A stretch of 64,000 bases of DNA from Neobacillus endophyticus (GTDB lineage: Bacteria > Bacillota > Bacilli > Bacillales > Cytobacillaceae): NCBI RefSeq assembly GCF_013248975.1, contig NZ_JABRWH010000001.1:5166001-5230000 (forward strand), written 5' to 3'. The notes beneath the pieces were generated by a model. The model did no database searches. It saw only the letters and a list, made by a program, of their open reading frames with translations, and was not told the DNA's origin. The position numbers and the translations under genes were made by a program. How positions within the stretch are numbered: position 1 is the first letter of the stretch; every line of letters begins with the position of its first letter. This document shows positions 9,176 through 18,022 of the stretch, one piece after another.

Positions 9176-10226
9176 ATTCCGACTCTTTGATGTAGCCTAA
9201 GACAATTCCTTTTTTGATAACATCTTTGATCGTACGATATTTCACTTCGACCTTCTCACCTTTCGCTGCCCGCATGACTAAGCTTAAATTTCTTCCGGTT
9301 AAAAGTTCAAAGATGCTGGCACGTTTCCATCTTCCATTTGAATGGCAAAACGGCGAACATTCTCCTGCACAAAAAGGGCAGGTTAATTCAACTAGTCTTT
9401 GCGCGGTAACAGCAATCAAAGTTTGTTCCACTTCTAACCAATTCACACCAAACTCATATAGACGATACACAGCACCCTTTGCATCCCTTGTATGCATCGT
9501 GGATAGGACTAAATGACCAGTTAAGGCCGCTCTTACAGCAATCTTCGCAGTTTCGGCATCTCTGATCTCTCCGACCATTATAATGTCTGGGTCATGGCGC
9601 AATATCGCTTTAAGTCCCGCAGCATACGTAACCCCTGCTTTTTCATTTACTTGAACCTGTAAAACAGAGTCATATTTTTTTTCAATCGGATCTTCAAGGG
9701 TGATGACATTTCGATGAAATAAGTGGGCGGTTTCAGTCAAAAGAGAGTATAAAGTCGTGGTTTTGCCGCTGCCAGTTGGACCTGTTAGAATGATTAACCC
9801 ATGGGCATGTTTGAGCAAAGCTAATAATTTTCTAGTCATGGTAGGAAATAACGAAATCTGATGAAAGGGGATTTGTTCTTGCTGAGGAAGCATCCTGATG
9901 ACCAGACTTTCACGGCTATTGGAAGGGAGAGTGGAAAGTCTAAGCCCCATTAATTGTCCGTTTACCTCACAAATAATTGCTCCGCTTTGGGGACGTCTTC
10001 TTTCACCGATATCCATATTGGCAGTAAATTTGAAATGAGAAATGAGTCTGTCACATTCTTCTTTAGGAAGAGATAGTAGGGGAATAAGCTTGTTGGTTAA
10101 ACGGATTTGTACAAGTGTATCATTCTTTCTAGGAATAATATGAATATCTGTTGCCTGGTTTCTTGCCGCATCCGCAATAATCTTGTCTGCAAGAGTTTCG
10201 ATATCAATTACAATGGTAAACACCAC
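9141..10226 (-). CDS. comGA: Competence traffic ATPase ComGA
   Basis: A GspE/PilB-family ATPase that powers pseudopilus assembly and DNA uptake at the cell pole. The 361-residue protein has Walker A GPTGSGKTT at about residues 149-157, the Asp box (ITLEDPIE), the Walker B-like IIMVGEIRDAETA near 215-227 and the His box (LSTMHT). Four cysteines at about 283-294 (C-x2-C-x3-C-x3-C) form a probable zinc site, as in many GspE ATPases. The start is one of two adjacent GTG codons after AAAGGA. It is the first gene of the comG operon; ComK control is expected from B. subtilis, but I could not find an exact ComK box. Confidence 0.96.
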   Translation of the reverse strand: MVFTIVIDIETLADKIIADAARNQATDIHIIPRKNDTLVQIRLTNKLIPLLSLPKEECDRLISHFKFTANMDIGERRRPQSGAIICEVNGQLMGLRLSTLPSNSRESLVIRMLPQQEQIPFHQISLFPTMTRKLLALLKHAHGLIILTGPTGSGKTTTLYSLLTETAHLFHRNVITLEDPIEKKYDSVLQVQVNEKAGVTYAAGLKAILRHDPDIIMVGEIRDAETAKIAVRAALTGHLVLSTMHTRDAKGAVYRLYEFGVNWLEVEQTLIAVTAQRLVELTCPFCAGECSPFCHSNGRWKRASIFELLTGRNLSLVMRAAKGEKVEVKYRTIKDVIKKGIVLGYIKESEYDRLVYNYEEE

Positions 10227-10453
10227 CTTTTCCTTTGTTATCTTCTTGATTTCGACACTATTCTACCATTTTCTTCTTTATATTTAAATATTTTTTCAAA
10301 ATTAATTTACAAATAAAAAGTAGATTGTTACAAACTAGCGACAATAATTGTGAACATTTTCTAAACATATAGTGTTTACGTTGTTAACCTCATTCCCACA
10401 TTATTATCGCTGTATTATAATGTAATAAATTATGGGAGTCCGAGGTGATTCAA
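10227..10453. other. Intergenic region between comGA and a divergent regulator gene
   Basis: This 227-base AT-rich stretch separates divergently transcribed comGA and the SufR-like regulator. It holds A/T runs of the kind ComK recognises, but no exact pair of AAAA-N5-TTTT boxes. A TATAAT-like -10 at about 10413-10418 probably serves the plus-strand gene. Confidence 0.5.
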
Positions 10454-11152
10454 ATGGAACACACATTAAAAATAACAAACGTATTATCCGATCCAACAAG
10501 ATATTATATTTATCAATACATTACCAAACGTCATCACGAAGTGACGGTTCAAGAAGTAGCTGAAAATTTCAACATCCATCCGAATGTAGCAAGACTTCAC
10601 TTATCTAAACTCGAAGATGTTAATATGTTAATTTCAGAAACGAAAAAGACAGGTAAAGGCGGCAGACCGAGCAGGCTGTATCGTTTGTCTGATGATGTCA
10701 TTCAGCTTCATTTTCCATATCGAGACTACATGCTTTTATCAAAGGTCGCCATCCAAACGATGCTTACTCTTGGAGAAACAGGCAAACAAGCACTGTACTT
10801 AACAGGAAAACGTTTTGGTACAGAAATAATTGAACAGGAAATTGCGAAAAGAACACTTGGTGAAGAATTAGATTTTAATAATAAGCTAACCATATTAAAA
10901 AGCGCTGCTACATTAGCAGGATTTTATCCAGAATTTGAAGCAAACGGCGACCAATCGAAAATTTATTTTCAAATTTACAACTGCCCTTTTAAAGAGATTG
11001 CAGAGGAGCAGCAAGAGGCTGTATGCAGTATGCATCAGGAATTTTTAAAGGGAATGTTTGAAGCGCTATTCGATTCCGTTGACTTGGTAGAAAAAGAAAA
11101 TATCATTTCAGGCTGTGATACATGCACTTATCATGCATTTGTCACAAACTAA
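10454..11152 (+). CDS. SufR/ArsR-like helix-turn-helix regulator with cysteine cluster
   Basis: A 232-residue DNA-binding protein. The N-terminal winged helix (residues about 5-75) shows LSDPTRYYIYQYI...VTVQEVAENFNIHPNVARLHLSKLEDVNML, followed by the GKGGRPSRLY wing. The C-terminal part has C-x13-C (NCPF...AVCSMHQ) and then GCDTC near the end, spaced as in SufR-type regulators that sense iron-sulfur clusters. This suggests a metal or Fe-S sensor, but the ligand is inference. ATG 10454 follows GAGGTG. It is followed by the DUF2626 gene and lies where B. subtilis has unrelated genes. Confidence 0.72.
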   Translation: MEHTLKITNVLSDPTRYYIYQYITKRHHEVTVQEVAENFNIHPNVARLHLSKLEDVNMLISETKKTGKGGRPSRLYRLSDDVIQLHFPYRDYMLLSKVAIQTMLTLGETGKQALYLTGKRFGTEIIEQEIAKRTLGEELDFNNKLTILKSAATLAGFYPEFEANGDQSKIYFQIYNCPFKEIAEEQQEAVCSMHQEFLKGMFEALFDSVDLVEKENIISGCDTCTYHAFVTN

Positions 11153-11239
11153 CATGAAAACCATTATTTACATTATGCGTCCTTTTACTTTATAATTATC
11201 GTAATAGTGGTATTCGGTGGAGTAAAAGGAGGGATACAT

Positions 11240-11488
11240 ATGGATCGTATGTTCAGGGTATTGGGTTTTTGGACTGGTATTTTTACGGTCATGTTTTATT
11301 TAGGCGATATGGATAAAACAGCAATGCTATTCTTAGCCCAAACTGGTTTCTTTGTTTTGCTCAGCTATCTTAAACTTTCCGAACGCATGTATATGTATAT
11401 TTTCGGAGCTTATTTAACCATTTTCTTTGCAGGCTTTACGTATTGGACTACTTTCATGATGCCGCTCAAAGGGCCTCTTGGTCAATAA
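11240..11488 (+). CDS. yqgY: DUF2626 membrane protein (YqgY)
   Basis: A small integral membrane protein of 82 residues with about three hydrophobic helices (RVLGFWTGIFTVMFYLG, AMLFLAQTGFFVLLSYL, MYIFGAYLTIFFAGFTYW). This is the DUF2626/YqgY family found across Bacillaceae, function unknown. ATG 11240 follows AAAGGAGGG at ideal spacing; an upstream in-frame codon at 11207 has none. It has its own terminator. Confidence 0.88.
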   Translation: MDRMFRVLGFWTGIFTVMFYLGDMDKTAMLFLAQTGFFVLLSYLKLSERMYMYIFGAYLTIFFAGFTYWTTFMMPLKGPLGQ

Positions 11489-11493
11489 GATTC

Positions 11494-11519
11494 AAAAACG
11501 CCGGTTCCCCGGCGTTTTT
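11494..11519. terminator. Bidirectional intrinsic terminator
   Basis: AAAAACGCCGG-TTCC-CCGGCGTTTTT is a symmetrical stem with A- and T-runs on both sides. It ends yqgY on the plus strand and the convergent methyltransferase gene on the minus strand. Confidence 0.92.
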
Positions 11520-11521
11520 CT

Positions 11522-12613
11522 TTATTCCGCAAACAAATCTTTTTTTTGTAATTCCATATTTTTTTGCTGGATCACAATTTGAAAGTAAGAACTGATTCCA
11601 TCAGGCATAATCAAACTGCGGATCGATCGGTTCCGTTTGCTGACTTCCGAGAATGGATTCGGATCAAAATGGCTTTCAAGTTCCTTTAATATTCCTGTCT
11701 TTAATAAAAATTCATCCTGCCTCATCTTGGCTAAAAACGCTAAATTTACTTGCTCTCCTTTATTCAGTAAGTAATCAAGGTGGATATGGCTGGTAATATC
11801 CATTTCACCTGGATATTTTAAAATGTTTTCAATCATTTGCTGTTGATAGTACCCTCTTAGACTCCCTTTTCTCCTTGCTGGATGCTTCCATTCCTCGAAT
11901 GTATAGCCGTAATCTACAGTTACAACCATTCCTTTTGTCAGTGCCCCAGAAATGGCCTGGAGCATTTTTTCCATAGCGATCGGCACTTCGATCCGCTGCT
12001 CATCGTTTAACACAAGATTGCTTTCTTCCAAAAAGTTCAATATATCCGGGTTCGTTAACGGCACTTTTAACTCAAATAAAGTTTCATTTTCTATTCCAAT
12101 CATAACTTCAAAAAGACTTCCATCCTGCTTCTGGATAACATGGACCGGAAGTGCGTCAAAAAGCTCATTAGAAAAAATCATTCCTTCAAAATCCTTTAAT
12201 TCTTCTATACTCTCCAGATTAACGATTGCTGGGAACTGACATTTCAAGTCCTCTTGAAGCTTTCTATGATAGGGGCTTGTTTCCACTATATAATATTGCA
12301 GAGGGGTATCCTTTAAATCAGCCCACTCATGTAAAAATGCCTGAGCAAATCGACCAGTCCCTCCGCCAATTTCGCAAAATACCGGGGGCAAACTCATGTT
12401 TTCACACAAATAGGAAAACCATTTGGCCACCTGTCTGCCATATAGATCGGAAATGTTGCTAGTTGTAATAAAATCTCCCTGCCGGCCTATTTTCTGTCTC
12501 TCCTTCATATAGTAACCGTGTACAGGATGATACAGCGCAGCTTCTATAAAATCAGCATATGAGATCAATTTACTGGGTGAATTCCCGATAAAGTTCTTTA
12601 GGTATGTAAGCAT
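11522..12613 (-). CDS. MidA-family class I SAM-dependent methyltransferase (DUF185)
   Basis: A 363-residue protein of the DUF185/MidA (NDUFAF7) family. The opening ISYADFIEAALYHPVHGYYMKERQKIGRQGDFITTSNIS is characteristic. The SAM-binding glycine motif is FCEIGGGTGRFAQAF at about 100-114, and FSNELFDALPVHV follows. Eukaryotic relatives methylate an arginine of respiratory complex I; the bacterial target is unknown, so protein-arginine methylation here is only a family hint. The ATG follows AAAGGAGCGG. It is transcribed alone, convergent with yqgY. Confidence 0.88.
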   Translation of the reverse strand: MLTYLKNFIGNSPSKLISYADFIEAALYHPVHGYYMKERQKIGRQGDFITTSNISDLYGRQVAKWFSYLCENMSLPPVFCEIGGGTGRFAQAFLHEWADLKDTPLQYYIVETSPYHRKLQEDLKCQFPAIVNLESIEELKDFEGMIFSNELFDALPVHVIQKQDGSLFEVMIGIENETLFELKVPLTNPDILNFLEESNLVLNDEQRIEVPIAMEKMLQAISGALTKGMVVTVDYGYTFEEWKHPARRKGSLRGYYQQQMIENILKYPGEMDITSHIHLDYLLNKGEQVNLAFLAKMRQDEFLLKTGILKELESHFDPNPFSEVSKRNRSIRSLIMPDGISSYFQIVIQQKNMELQKKDLFAE

Positions 12614-12718
12614 AGCCGCTCCTTTGTTTTAGCACTATTGACACAGTGTAAACTTTATTATATTTTAATAATAGTAGCTTAACAATATCCCCTCCCATTA
12701 TATGAATAGAATATCCCC

Positions 12719-12754
12719 TAGAAAGGCCCTCCTCAGATGAGAAGGGCCTTTCTA
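12719..12754. terminator. Hairpin downstream of yqgX
   Basis: TAGAAAGGCCCT...AGGGCCTTTCTA forms a strong stem, 24 bases beyond the yqgX stop. The minus-strand side lacks a long U-run, so it may act as a weak terminator or as a 3' end stabiliser. Confidence 0.6.
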
Positions 12755-12778
12755 TTTATAATACTACTTTTTTTGTTC

Positions 12779-13414
12779 TTAAAAACCATTTAAAAATGGA
12801 TTACTATCCATTTCTTCCACAATAGTAGTTACAGCACCATGACCGGATAATACGTAAGTTTCCTCTGGCAACGTTAATAGCTTATCATGGATACTCTTTA
12901 ACAATTGGGGATGATTCCCACCAGGAAGATCGGTACGTCCAATACTCCCCTGAAATAGAGCATCTCCGGATATAACAAATCCTTCTTCCGCAAAATAGAA
13001 GGAAAGACTTCCTGGAGAATGTCCCGGTGTATGGTATACATGGAATACAAATTGATCGATTTTAAGGCTTCCTTCTTCACGAATAATGATATCGGCCGGC
13101 TTGGCTTTAATCGGTTCAATCATGGTAAAAAATTGTGAACCATTTAAGCTTGGATCCCCTAGCCATTTTTCTTCCTGCTTATGAACATATAGAGGAATTT
13201 TATAATGATCTCTTATTTCATCTACTGCGCCGATATGATCGAAATGAGCATGAGTCAAAATAATTGCCTTCGGCTTTAATCCTCTGCTATTTAGTAAATT
13301 GATTAGCTTCTTCGCCTCTCCGCCCGGATCGAAAATTAAACATGACTTGTCCTGATCTTCAACAATATAACAGTTCGTTTGAATACTTCCTAATGAAATT
13401 TGCTGCCACTTCAC
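12779..13414 (-). CDS. yqgX: MBL-fold hydrolase YqgX (glyoxalase II-like)
   Basis: A 211-residue metallo-beta-lactamase-fold hydrolase of the GloB-like YqgX family. Metal ligands are visible: THAHFDHIG near residue 55, HTPGHSPGS near 130, SGDALFQGSIGRTD near 150 and LSGHG near 190. Relatives hydrolyse thioesters; the physiological substrate in Bacillus is not certain. The start is GTG 13414, with AGGAGGG 9 bases upstream. It is a single cytoplasmic enzyme with its own 3' hairpin. Confidence 0.92.
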   Translation of the reverse strand: MKWQQISLGSIQTNCYIVEDQDKSCLIFDPGGEAKKLINLLNSRGLKPKAIILTHAHFDHIGAVDEIRDHYKIPLYVHKQEEKWLGDPSLNGSQFFTMIEPIKAKPADIIIREEGSLKIDQFVFHVYHTPGHSPGSLSFYFAEEGFVISGDALFQGSIGRTDLPGGNHPQLLKSIHDKLLTLPEETYVLSGHGAVTTIVEEMDSNPFLNGF

Positions 13415-13631
13415 TGCATTATTCCCTCCTGATTAGCATTACATGAAATTATTGTACACCATATTAAAGAAACAGAGAAATAAAGGGAATTTACTGTTAT
13501 AAAGTTCCATTTATTCTCGACAAACCTGGCAAAAAAATATAAAATAGGAATGGAATGTATATAATATTGTTACATAAGCTACGGTAATGTTGGAAAAGTA
13601 AATGGAACGTATTTAAGAAGGGGGATTTAAC

Positions 13632-13808
13632 ATGGGATTGGTTATTATTTTTACGTTAGTTACCCTGCTTGCAGCCTATGGCGTCTTCAGTTCTTTAAAA
13701 AATAAAAATCTTTTAGGAGCATTTTGGGGGCTGGCATCATTTTGTATATTTGGCTGGTTTACCTTAATGACAGTTATCCACTCCGGCTTTCCAACAGGCA
13801 CACACTAA
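13632..13808 (+). CDS. yqgW: DUF2759 small membrane protein (YqgW)
   Basis: A 58-residue protein with two hydrophobic helices (MGLVIIFTLVTLLAAYGVF and LGAFWGLASFCIFGWFTLMTV). It matches the DUF2759/YqgW family known from Bacillus at this place in the chromosome. ATG 13632 follows AAGGGGG at good spacing. A TATAAT-like box lies upstream near 13560. It is convergent with yqgV and shares its terminator. Function is unknown. Confidence 0.88.
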   Translation: MGLVIIFTLVTLLAAYGVFSSLKNKNLLGAFWGLASFCIFGWFTLMTVIHSGFPTGTH

Positions 13809-13836
13809 AAAAGACTGTCATTTGACAGTCTTTTTT
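13807..13836. terminator. Bidirectional terminator between yqgW and yqgV
   Basis: AAAAAAGACTGTC-ATTT-GACAGTCTTTTTT starts right at the yqgW stop codon. A/T runs flank both sides, so it can serve both convergent genes. Confidence 0.93.
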
Positions 13837-13840
13837 ATGT

Positions 13841-14161
13841 CTATTCTGAATCCTTTAATAGGCTTGTGACTCTTTCTACCTTATATTCCATGCTTCGCTT
13901 AACATCTCTCCTATCATCGATCCGAATCGTAGTCGCGACCCGTTTAATACCTTCAGAGAATGGCACTTCATGCATGGCTTGAATCACCTCGAACAGGACA
14001 GGTAATTCCCCTTCTATCACTGTATTCATCGGGGTAAGCTGATATCGAATTTTCCCTTCCCCTTCATATTGTTTTAATACTTTTTGAACACTTGCCACAT
14101 ATTTGCTGACACTTGGTGATTCCGTGCCAAGCGGAATCACGGCAACGTCTACGATTGCCAT
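13841..14161 (-). CDS. yqgV: MTH1187-family thiamine-binding protein (YqgV)
   Basis: A 106-residue protein of the DUF77/MTH1187 family, which forms small ferredoxin-like oligomers; some relatives bind thiamine or its precursors. Diagnostic segments are AIVDVAVIPLGTESPSVSKYVA, YQLTPMNTVIEGE and the C-terminal VATTIRIDDRRD. The start ATG follows AAGGTG. Ligand binding is a family inference; its biological role in Bacillus is unsettled. Confidence 0.88.
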   Translation of the reverse strand: MAIVDVAVIPLGTESPSVSKYVASVQKVLKQYEGEGKIRYQLTPMNTVIEGELPVLFEVIQAMHEVPFSEGIKRVATTIRIDDRRDVKRSMEYKVERVTSLLKDSE

Positions 14162-14227
14162 AAATACACCTTCTTATCTAGTTTTTTCATCACAGTGATT
14201 TTACCATAAGTATTGAAAAATAAAAAA

Positions 14228-14254
14228 GAATGATCATCCTGATCATCCTTTTAT
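14228..14254 (-). terminator. Possible terminator of the yqgU-like gene
   Basis: TGATCA-TCC-TGATCA forms a short stem that overlaps the stop codon of the gene at 14243, and an A/T run follows in the minus direction. It is weak. Confidence 0.45.
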
Positions 14255-15379
14255 CAATTTATAAATTTTCTTTGTCTTTATATCAATGATTTTCTCCAGA
14301 CTATTTCCATAAAGCAACGCATTTCCTGAGGGGGAAAATTCAATAGGGTCATTTTCTAACCCGGACAGAATTAAATTTCCACTGCTATTTCTTTCAAGCG
14401 TATACAACTCCAACTTAAATCCTTCTGTATAGGAATCTGCTTCTCCACTTGTCACTGGACTAAAAGTAATAAATTGTCTTTTTTCCGGGTTATAGTCATA
14501 AAACGGAACAAGCCAATCAGTGTATTTCGTCAACCTTGGATTGGAAAAAGTATAGATTTTGTTTAACTTTTTGCTATAAAACTGATAGACTGCATTGGCA
14601 GAATTATGTTCATCCACAGAGATGGTAATAAGCAAATTACGAAAAGCCGCTATTTGAACTACATTATTAAATAATACTTTTTTGCTCCCTATCCCCAATT
14701 TACTTGAAATTAATGGAGCCGTTAAGGAAGTATGGTTTTGATCCCAATCTAAATAAATAATTTCCTTTCCATTCAGCCATTTATTAAACGGCTGCTTTAA
14801 CGCCAGTTTTGTTGTTTTTGATTTTCTAATATCGAGCAGGAAAACCTGGAATGTCCAATCTTCATTAAATTTTGCAGCAAGAATCTCAGACTCATCATAT
14901 GGATTCCATTCAAAAGATAATACATGTGATGGTATCGACGTTTTTAGTTTTATAGTCCCCTTCAAATCAATCACGGTTATGACTCCCTCATTTACTGAAG
15001 GTGAAGAAAGAATTAAAATATATTTTCTTGTCGGGCTAATTTGAACGTTTACCACTGGCAGTTCACTTCTATAGATCAATTCACTTTTTCCTGAAGTTAG
15101 ATGGTAGCGATAGAGATTGGAGGTCTGCCCTAGGCTGGAAATATAAAGAACTTCTGTGTCTGATAACCAGCCGCCAATTTTATAGAAGCTGCCTTTTGGT
15201 ATAACAATCGGTAATTTCCAACTGCTAATGGGAGAGGAGGCTTTGGAATTTTCATTTTTCACTGGAACTTTTGATGGCAGCTCATCTTTTTTGGAACATG
15301 AACAAAGCAGGAGGACCAAGACCAAACAGAATGATATTGAAAAAAAACAATATCGATATGTCCCTTTTAAATAACCCAT
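14243..15379 (-). CDS. yqgU: YqgU-like lipoprotein, probable beta-propeller
   Basis: A 378-residue exported protein. The N-terminal hydrophobic stretch FFSISFCLVLVLLLC ends in LCSC, a plausible lipobox with the modified cysteine at about residue 27, so it should be a membrane-anchored lipoprotein. The rest is rich in repeated short beta segments such as YILILSSPS, VLSFEWNPYDESEIL and LEVYTL-type strands, suggesting a TolB-like propeller. ATG 15379 is preceded by GGTGGGAG. Position next to yqgT matches B. subtilis yqgU, but sequence support for the name is moderate and the function is unknown. Confidence 0.75.
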   Translation of the reverse strand: MGYLKGTYRYCFFSISFCLVLVLLLCSCSKKDELPSKVPVKNENSKASSPISSWKLPIVIPKGSFYKIGGWLSDTEVLYISSLGQTSNLYRYHLTSGKSELIYRSELPVVNVQISPTRKYILILSSPSVNEGVITVIDLKGTIKLKTSIPSHVLSFEWNPYDESEILAAKFNEDWTFQVFLLDIRKSKTTKLALKQPFNKWLNGKEIIYLDWDQNHTSLTAPLISSKLGIGSKKVLFNNVVQIAAFRNLLITISVDEHNSANAVYQFYSKKLNKIYTFSNPRLTKYTDWLVPFYDYNPEKRQFITFSPVTSGEADSYTEGFKLELYTLERNSSGNLILSGLENDPIEFSPSGNALLYGNSLEKIIDIKTKKIYKLIKG

Positions 15380-15437
15380 GATCTCCCACCTCATACCTCC
15401 CTAAAATTAAAAAAGATATATACATTAAATGGAATTA

Positions 15438-15467
15438 GAAAAAAGCCGAAAAATACCGGCTTTTTGA
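15438..15467 (-). terminator. Intrinsic terminator of yqgT
   Basis: Minus strand: AAAAAGCCGG-TATTTTT-CGGCTTTTTTC. It is about 65 bases beyond the yqgT stop codon. Confidence 0.88.
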
Positions 15468-15530
15468 CTCTATTATACATTTAAAAGTTCTTTTATTAAC
15501 TGTATTTTTTATGGGTAAAAATAATCATTT

Positions 15531-16718
15531 TTAATAGCTGAGTGCTGCCGTAAAAATTTCTTCTGCTCGTTGAAGAATTTGTTGGAATTGAGATAGCGGC
15601 AATGGATTAATGCCTCTTCCCAGCTCTATTGTAAAGCCAGGACGTTTAAACTCCTGAATAAACCAATCTTTAAAACCTGCATGACTGTTCACATATCGAA
15701 TGGCTTTGTAACCGCTCTTTCTTTCAAAATCTACAGCCATTTGTTCTGATTCTAGAGGTTCGAATCCCTCGTATCCCCAATAAAATTCTTCTCCTTGTGT
15801 ATGAAAAGCAAGTACATAATCAAAAGCGTTTTTATAGACTAACTCTGACATCGCTGCTGCCTCAGGCTCTGAAAGCGGTGCGGCTCCCGGGAAATCACGT
15901 GCACATGGGGATTGAACAGGACTGTTATTTCTGCAGCTATCCCAGTTCGCAGGAAATTGTCGGTTTAAATCAATTCCCCGGATATTCGCTTTCCAATGAA
16001 TGAACTCATCGCTTCCTTCATTCAACTCCATCATCTCTAACCTTTTTTCTGACGGAGGTCCATTTAGAACAAGGTCCACTCCATCAGGATTCACCATGGG
16101 GACTATTGATAATTCTACCTGTTCATATAATTTGTTTACGTCTTGCCCGCACATCGAGCTATCGTTGGTCAGGCAAAGTAAATATTTATTTAAAAGGCTC
16201 ATGAGTACCATTGTGGTAATCCATTCATTGGCATGAAAAGAGGCATTCATATGTACTTTTTTCATGCCGTTTCCAATACGTATTTCCTGAATGGGCTTAC
16301 CAAGTACGCTTTTACCAATTGTAGTGACAGAGATAAAAGGATAGATCCTTTGCATGGATTCAATGACTCTGGTCAACGTCTGATAATCATAGGGTGCCTT
16401 GCCCGCGGTCAATGGTGCTGTCACTCTTTCCGGTATATAAATTATTGCACCTTGCTGCAGCTGCTCCAGATCTGACGTTTGATTTAAAGACAATAAAGCT
16501 TCTGGCGAAATGTTTTTCGCTGCTGAAATGGCATGAAGCTCATCATCACCCTTTAGCCGATAAGGTACAGAGATGAATCCGGGTATTTTTATTTTTTCCC
16601 CTGGCTTTATTTGATTTTGTTCTCTTTGGGGATTGGAATCAGCCAAAAGAGTGAACGGGATATTAAATAAACTGCTGAAATTTGAAAACGAATCACCAGA
16701 ACGCATGCGAATCTCCAT
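15531..16718 (-). CDS. yqgT: LysM-M14 gamma-D-glutamyl-L-diamino acid endopeptidase (YqgT)
   Basis: A 395-residue peptidoglycan hydrolase. The first 100 residues carry two LysM-like wall-binding segments (RSGDSFSNFSSLFNIPFTLL..IKPGEKIKIP and DELHAISAAKNISPEALLSLN). The rest is a zinc carboxypeptidase M14 domain with the HANEW zinc signature (H-x-x-E), NxD-RQFPANW substrate site and a late FTIELGRG with the catalytic glutamate. The family cleaves gamma-D-Glu-diaminopimelate bonds. No signal peptide is seen. ATG 16718 is chosen because AGGAGG stands 7 bases before it. The B. subtilis yqgS gene that normally lies between this and glcK is absent. Confidence 0.92.
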   Translation of the reverse strand: MEIRMRSGDSFSNFSSLFNIPFTLLADSNPQREQNQIKPGEKIKIPGFISVPYRLKGDDELHAISAAKNISPEALLSLNQTSDLEQLQQGAIIYIPERVTAPLTAGKAPYDYQTLTRVIESMQRIYPFISVTTIGKSVLGKPIQEIRIGNGMKKVHMNASFHANEWITTMVLMSLLNKYLLCLTNDSSMCGQDVNKLYEQVELSIVPMVNPDGVDLVLNGPPSEKRLEMMELNEGSDEFIHWKANIRGIDLNRQFPANWDSCRNNSPVQSPCARDFPGAAPLSEPEAAAMSELVYKNAFDYVLAFHTQGEEFYWGYEGFEPLESEQMAVDFERKSGYKAIRYVNSHAGFKDWFIQEFKRPGFTIELGRGINPLPLSQFQQILQRAEEIFTAALSY

Positions 16719-16782
16719 ATTCATCCTCCTCCTCTCATCATAAGTAACATATGAACGATAATTAAAAAAATGAGTTGGACAA

Positions 16783-16810
16783 AAAGAAAAACCTGCAATA
16801 ATTGCAGGTA
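16783..16810 (-). terminator. Intrinsic terminator of glcK
   Basis: Minus strand: ACCTGCAATTATTGCAGGT followed by TTTTTCTTTTT. It lies just after the glcK stop codon. Confidence 0.9.
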
Positions 16811-16822
16811 TGACAAACTATT

Positions 16823-17797
16823 TTATGGATTCATTTTATTCTTAACAAGCCAAGCAGCCCCTAGAACTCCTGCATCGTTCCCTAGTGTGGCAAGAGCTAG
16901 TTTAGTAGATTCACGAACAGAAGAAAAAGCAAATTTTCTAAAATACTCATTTACCGCTTCTAACAAAATATGACCGGCTTTTGAAACACCGCCTCCAAGG
17001 ACGATATTTTCCGGATTGGTGGTATTGGCAATGGCAGCTAATGCAAAGCCTAAATGAAACGAAACAGAATCTAGGACTTTTTGGGCGATAGAGTCTCCAT
17101 TTCGGGCACTGTCAAATACATCCTTGGCAGATATTTTCCCATTTGCTGCCCGCTTTTCAGCCAGTTCACCTGCAGCCTCTTCCTTAGAGAGTTCATCATT
17201 CGCTAACCGAACAATTCCAGTTGCGGAAGCAATCGTTTCTAAGCAGCCGGTTTTGCCGCAATTACATGGTGATCCCCCAAATGGGATCGCTGTAATATGA
17301 CCAATTTCTCCTGCTGCTCCATTTACACCTTGAACAATATTCCCGTTAGCGATTACCCCTCCTCCAACACCTGTTCCGAGGGTGACAAAAACAACATCCT
17401 GTGCATTATTACCGGCACCCTTCCACATTTCACCCAATGCAGCACAGTTTGCATCATTTTCAATCACTGCCGGCAAAGATGTGGCAACTTCTAGGCTAGC
17501 CTGAAGTGGGAAGTGATCCTTCCAGCCAAGATTCACTGCATTTAAAATCACGCCTGTTTCATAATTGACCGGACCTGGAGCACCCATTCCTATTCCGATC
17601 AGCGAATCTTTCGACTTCCCATGTATAAGCAATTTCTCATCAATTGACTTGGCAATATTGATCGTGATTAGTTGCCCTTCATTGGAATTATCAGTTGGAA
17701 TCTCCCACTTATCAACTATATCGCCTTCCAATGTAATAAAAGCAATTTTTGTTGTGGTCCCTCCTAAATCAACACCTGCTAGCCATTTTTCTGCCAT
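16823..17797 (-). CDS. glcK: Glucokinase, ROK family
   Basis: Phosphorylates glucose with ATP in the cytoplasm. The 324-residue protein has the ATP motif GVDLGGTTTKIAF at residues 5-17, the GEIGHI substrate motif and the ROK zinc site CNCGKTGCLE near residue 175. A second glycine-rich segment (LGGGVSKAG) follows. ATG 17797 has AGGTGAG upstream; the in-frame GTG at 17806 is too near the yqgQ stop. It is co-transcribed with yqgQ, as in B. subtilis. Confidence 0.96.
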   Translation of the reverse strand: MAEKWLAGVDLGGTTTKIAFITLEGDIVDKWEIPTDNSNEGQLITINIAKSIDEKLLIHGKSKDSLIGIGMGAPGPVNYETGVILNAVNLGWKDHFPLQASLEVATSLPAVIENDANCAALGEMWKGAGNNAQDVVFVTLGTGVGGGVIANGNIVQGVNGAAGEIGHITAIPFGGSPCNCGKTGCLETIASATGIVRLANDELSKEEAAGELAEKRAANGKISAKDVFDSARNGDSIAQKVLDSVSFHLGFALAAIANTTNPENIVLGGGVSKAGHILLEAVNEYFRKFAFSSVRESTKLALATLGNDAGVLGAAWLVKNKMNP

Positions 17798-17806
17798 TTC
17801 TCTCAC

Positions 17807-18022
17807 CTATCTTTTAGTCGGATTTTGTTTATCTTTTAATGTTTGAATTTCTTGTCTCAAGATTAAAAGTGCCATTTCAAAATCTCTTTGTTCCATTAAC
17901 TGTGAATGCTGCAGGTCCTGAAGCTCTGTTTCCATTAATTCAAGATCCGCAAGCCGGTCGCCTGTATATATAATTGTTCCAAAGCTCTTTAAAAATTGCT
18001 GAATATCATAAACCGTTTTCAT
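17807..18022 (-). CDS. yqgQ: YqgQ family protein (DUF910)
   Basis: A 71-residue, mostly helical, charged protein beginning MKTVYDIQQFLKSFG; it contains IYTGDRLADLELME, the DUF910 hallmark. The length equals B. subtilis YqgQ. ATG 18022 lies in the palindromic GGGGATCCCC neighbourhood, with AGGAG 15 bases upstream, so the ribosome site is weak. It immediately precedes glcK. The family is thought to bind nucleic acid from its structure, but no function is established. Confidence 0.87.
   Translation of the reverse strand: MKTVYDIQQFLKSFGTIIYTGDRLADLELMETELQDLQHSQLMEQRDFEMALLILRQEIQTLKDKQNPTKR

Noticed and set aside
10227..10444. ComK box for comGA
   Set aside because: The gap is A/T-rich, but no exact pair of AAAA-N5-TTTT boxes at ComK spacing was found, so I do not report it as a site.
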